Positions 62,302 to 64,000 of a DNA stretch of 64,000 nucleotides are shown here, in pieces. Each line of letters opens with the position of its first letter. The stretch's first letter is position 1. A program made the position numbers and the translations under genes. The notes below the pieces were generated by a model. The model was not told the origin of the DNA. It searched no databases and worked only from the letters and a program-made list of their open reading frames with translations. Source of the stretch: Pieris napi (lineage: Eukaryota > Arthropoda > Insecta > Lepidoptera > Pieridae); NCBI RefSeq assembly GCF_905475465.1, contig NC_062245.1, forward strand, positions 4,774,001-4,838,000, written 5' to 3'.

Positions 62302-63689
62302 CTATTCCCCTTTCTTATCCGCAACCGCCTTTATAAGTTCCGGTGACGCAGTTTTCAAATCGTACGCTAATCCACCATAAGCAGCGAGGTCTAAAAATAC
62401 TGTGGTGGGATTCACAAAGTACGGTAATTCAGCTGCTTTGTAATCCCAGGGGAACGTGTGGTGGAAGTTATGCCAGCCCTCACCCATTGCGAAGATCGAA
62501 ACTCCAAGGTTCTCTGATGGTAGAATAGATCTGGAAGTAAAGTGGACTTATTAAGACGCGATTACAAAAGTCTAAGTAAAATTGTGTTCGGCTTAGTCTA
62601 GAATTTTTATTTAACACTATGTTTCTTCTTTTTATTTATACAAAATCAATAAAACATACGCAAAGCGATTAGCTACCAAATCCTTTTGTTTGTATATTTC
62701 GCATAATAGTAATAGACATAACATCGTAATAATACCCAACGAAATTGGGAGTTGCTTATAGATGAAATCTCTATTGTATGAAGCTTAAGAGTTAGACGTG
62801 AAACGTTACAATAATTAACTATAGATTTGATTGCAAATGTTTTCATACTTCAAAGCCAATGTGACAATAATTTGTGTTTTTAATTTTGATTTGGATTAGG
62901 TTCAAATTTTTGGATTTCATATTTATGGGAGCCCATAGCTACAGCCTACGCTCTTCCAAAAACTATATTCTTGAAATCCCATCCCATAACTCTTCCTTTC
63001 TTGGCGAATCCTGTAAGGTCTCTGCGGTGAGGCTATAGAATTCACTTCCCGAATCCCGTCCCTCCGCCACCCATGAACACTCGCACTGCCAGAAGGTTTG
63101 CGAGCGCAATGCCGGCCTATTAAGAAAAGGTTTGCTCCAAAGATAGAAGAATTGCCCCCTCCCCAGAATACGAAGGGCAGTCTGTGCGTCCCTGTGGAGG
63201 ACGCCCAGAGGGAGATTCTCCACCGCGAGCGTGTGTGGTTCCCCCCTGGGGTAGTTATTTTTGTTCTGCACCTTCATATTTTATATCCCTAACTTTCGTA
63301 CTAACTGATTAGTTTTGTCTAAATTACTATGTCTTACGTAGTTTTGCACTTGCGCTCACCGTGGTTGCTTGGAAACAATCGCTCGAAAGCGATAACGCTA
63401 CCAGTTGCCCTCCTTTTTATTTAACTATATACTATAATTTCACTATATTTCGGTATACTTGCGACAAAGTGTTAATGAATAAATACATAGGTGTTTGAAC
63501 ACTTACTTGTCATAGGGCCTCAACCCATGAAGATGTGCGAAACTGTTCACCGACCAAGTGGCATTTAGTGTAATGAAGTATCGAACCATTGCAGCCACAA
63601 TTGCCTGATAAGCTGGCTCACCAAACCACCAAATTGGTGTTACAATTGGTATGAAGAAGCAGAAAAGGAATTTCAGCATGTTAAAGTAT
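62302..63689 (-). CDS. Acyl-CoA desaturase (delta-9-like), last two exons
   Basis: Integral ER desaturase that puts a double bond into acyl-CoA. Only the 3' end is in the window: exons 63689-63507 and 62530-62302, read on the minus strand. They join in phase through the split Lys codon of YDK. The first has a membrane-span region (KFLFCFFIPIV) followed by NSFAHLHG, the His near the second metal site. The second has the third histidine box in GEGWHNFHH, then PWDYKAAELP and YDLKTAS, and the C-terminus DKKGE. The class signature after YDKSI is LPSE, unlike the NPVE or KPSE of the two common lepidopteran delta-9 metabolic classes. The first two His boxes lie beyond position 64000. Tail-to-tail with the P450. 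Exact regiospecificity cannot be told. Confidence 0.9.
62531..63506 (-). other. Desaturase intron with LINE tail
   Basis: About 62940-63290 is a GC-richer LINE tail and 3' coding remnant on the minus strand. The rest is AT-rich. Confidence 0.5.
62940..63290 (-). mobile_element. LINE tail/C-terminal remnant, reverse
   Basis: In reverse it contains ATAGGCCGGCATTGCGCTCG and GTGTTCATGGGTGGCGGAGG, the lepidopteran LINE tail also seen at 30340 and 32245, preceded by a stretch open for about 100 codons. Confidence 0.55.
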
Positions 63690-64000
63690 CTGGAAATGGA
63701 AAAATATATTAAGAAATTTTATGAAACAATCGTAATTAAATTCGCTCCGCAAATATTATAAATAGAAGTCCCTCATGCTAATAAACGTTTTCTTTAGTGC
63801 GCAATGCAGTTTTTCGGTTTGACAAATAACTTAATATGATAATCTAACTCGTGAACAAACTAATAGCACGTTATTTCTTTTACTTCTTTCTATTTCATTC
63901 CTTTAATTGATTCTCTTCTTAATCGTATTCTTCATTGCTTAAGATCGTGTCACTGTAAGGTGCCTGCTATCGTGCTAGTGATATCTCTCCACTTTGTTCG
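63690..64000 (-). other. Upstream desaturase intron, cut by window end
   Basis: Follows the acceptor at 63690-63691 on the minus strand. AT-rich, no exon seen; the remaining desaturase exons must lie past 64000. Confidence 0.6.

Noticed and set aside
62343..62528. Plus-strand frame of 61 codons
   Set aside because: Shadow of the desaturase exon, which carries GEGWHNFHH on the minus strand.

Overview
The window is nuclear DNA of a moth or butterfly (Lepidoptera). The evidence is short exons split by AT-rich introns, many copies of a tRNA-headed SINE and LINE tails typical of lepidopteran genomes, PIF/Harbinger-type MITEs, and four genes that read as clear insect orthologues. The species cannot be named from the sequence alone.

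Layout. (1) About 5.4-34.2 kb, + strand: an 18-exon gene for a GAF-GAF-PDEase cyclic-nucleotide phosphodiesterase, the orthologue of Drosophila Pde6 (PDE5/6 class). All exon phases join into one 1,044-residue protein that ends in a CaaX prenylation box. The CaaX box sits alone in a 33-nt microexon, and skipping that exon gives a second open C-terminus without it. (2) 38.2-51.2 kb, + strand: a 17-exon gene for MICOS subunit Mic60/mitofilin. The assembled sequence has one extra C in a proline-codon run that breaks the frame; without it the exons sum to 666 residues. (3) 54.6-62.0 kb, + strand: a 10-exon CYP4-clan cytochrome P450 of 490 residues. Its first intron holds, on the opposite strand, a spliced but broken Myb/SANT-like (zeste-type) DNA-binding gene. 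(4) 62.3-63.7 kb, - strand: the last two exons of an acyl-CoA desaturase whose 5' part lies beyond the window. It is tail-to-tail with the P450.

No operon-like logic links the genes: cGMP signalling, mitochondrial crista architecture, xenobiotic or odorant oxidation, and fatty-acid or pheromone lipid desaturation. The remaining sequence is introns and spacers populated by SINEs, LINE fragments, TIR elements (several with TAA or TTA duplications) and fold-back palindromes, one of them a near-perfect 205-bp hairpin. No tRNA or rRNA gene and no CRISPR array is supported.

Points most worth following up: the prenylated/non-prenylated C-terminal switch of Pde6 with a hairpin just after the microexon; the single-base lesion in Mic60; the antisense zeste-type gene inside the P450; the fold-back MITE family around 51-55 kb; and the LPSE signature of the desaturase.
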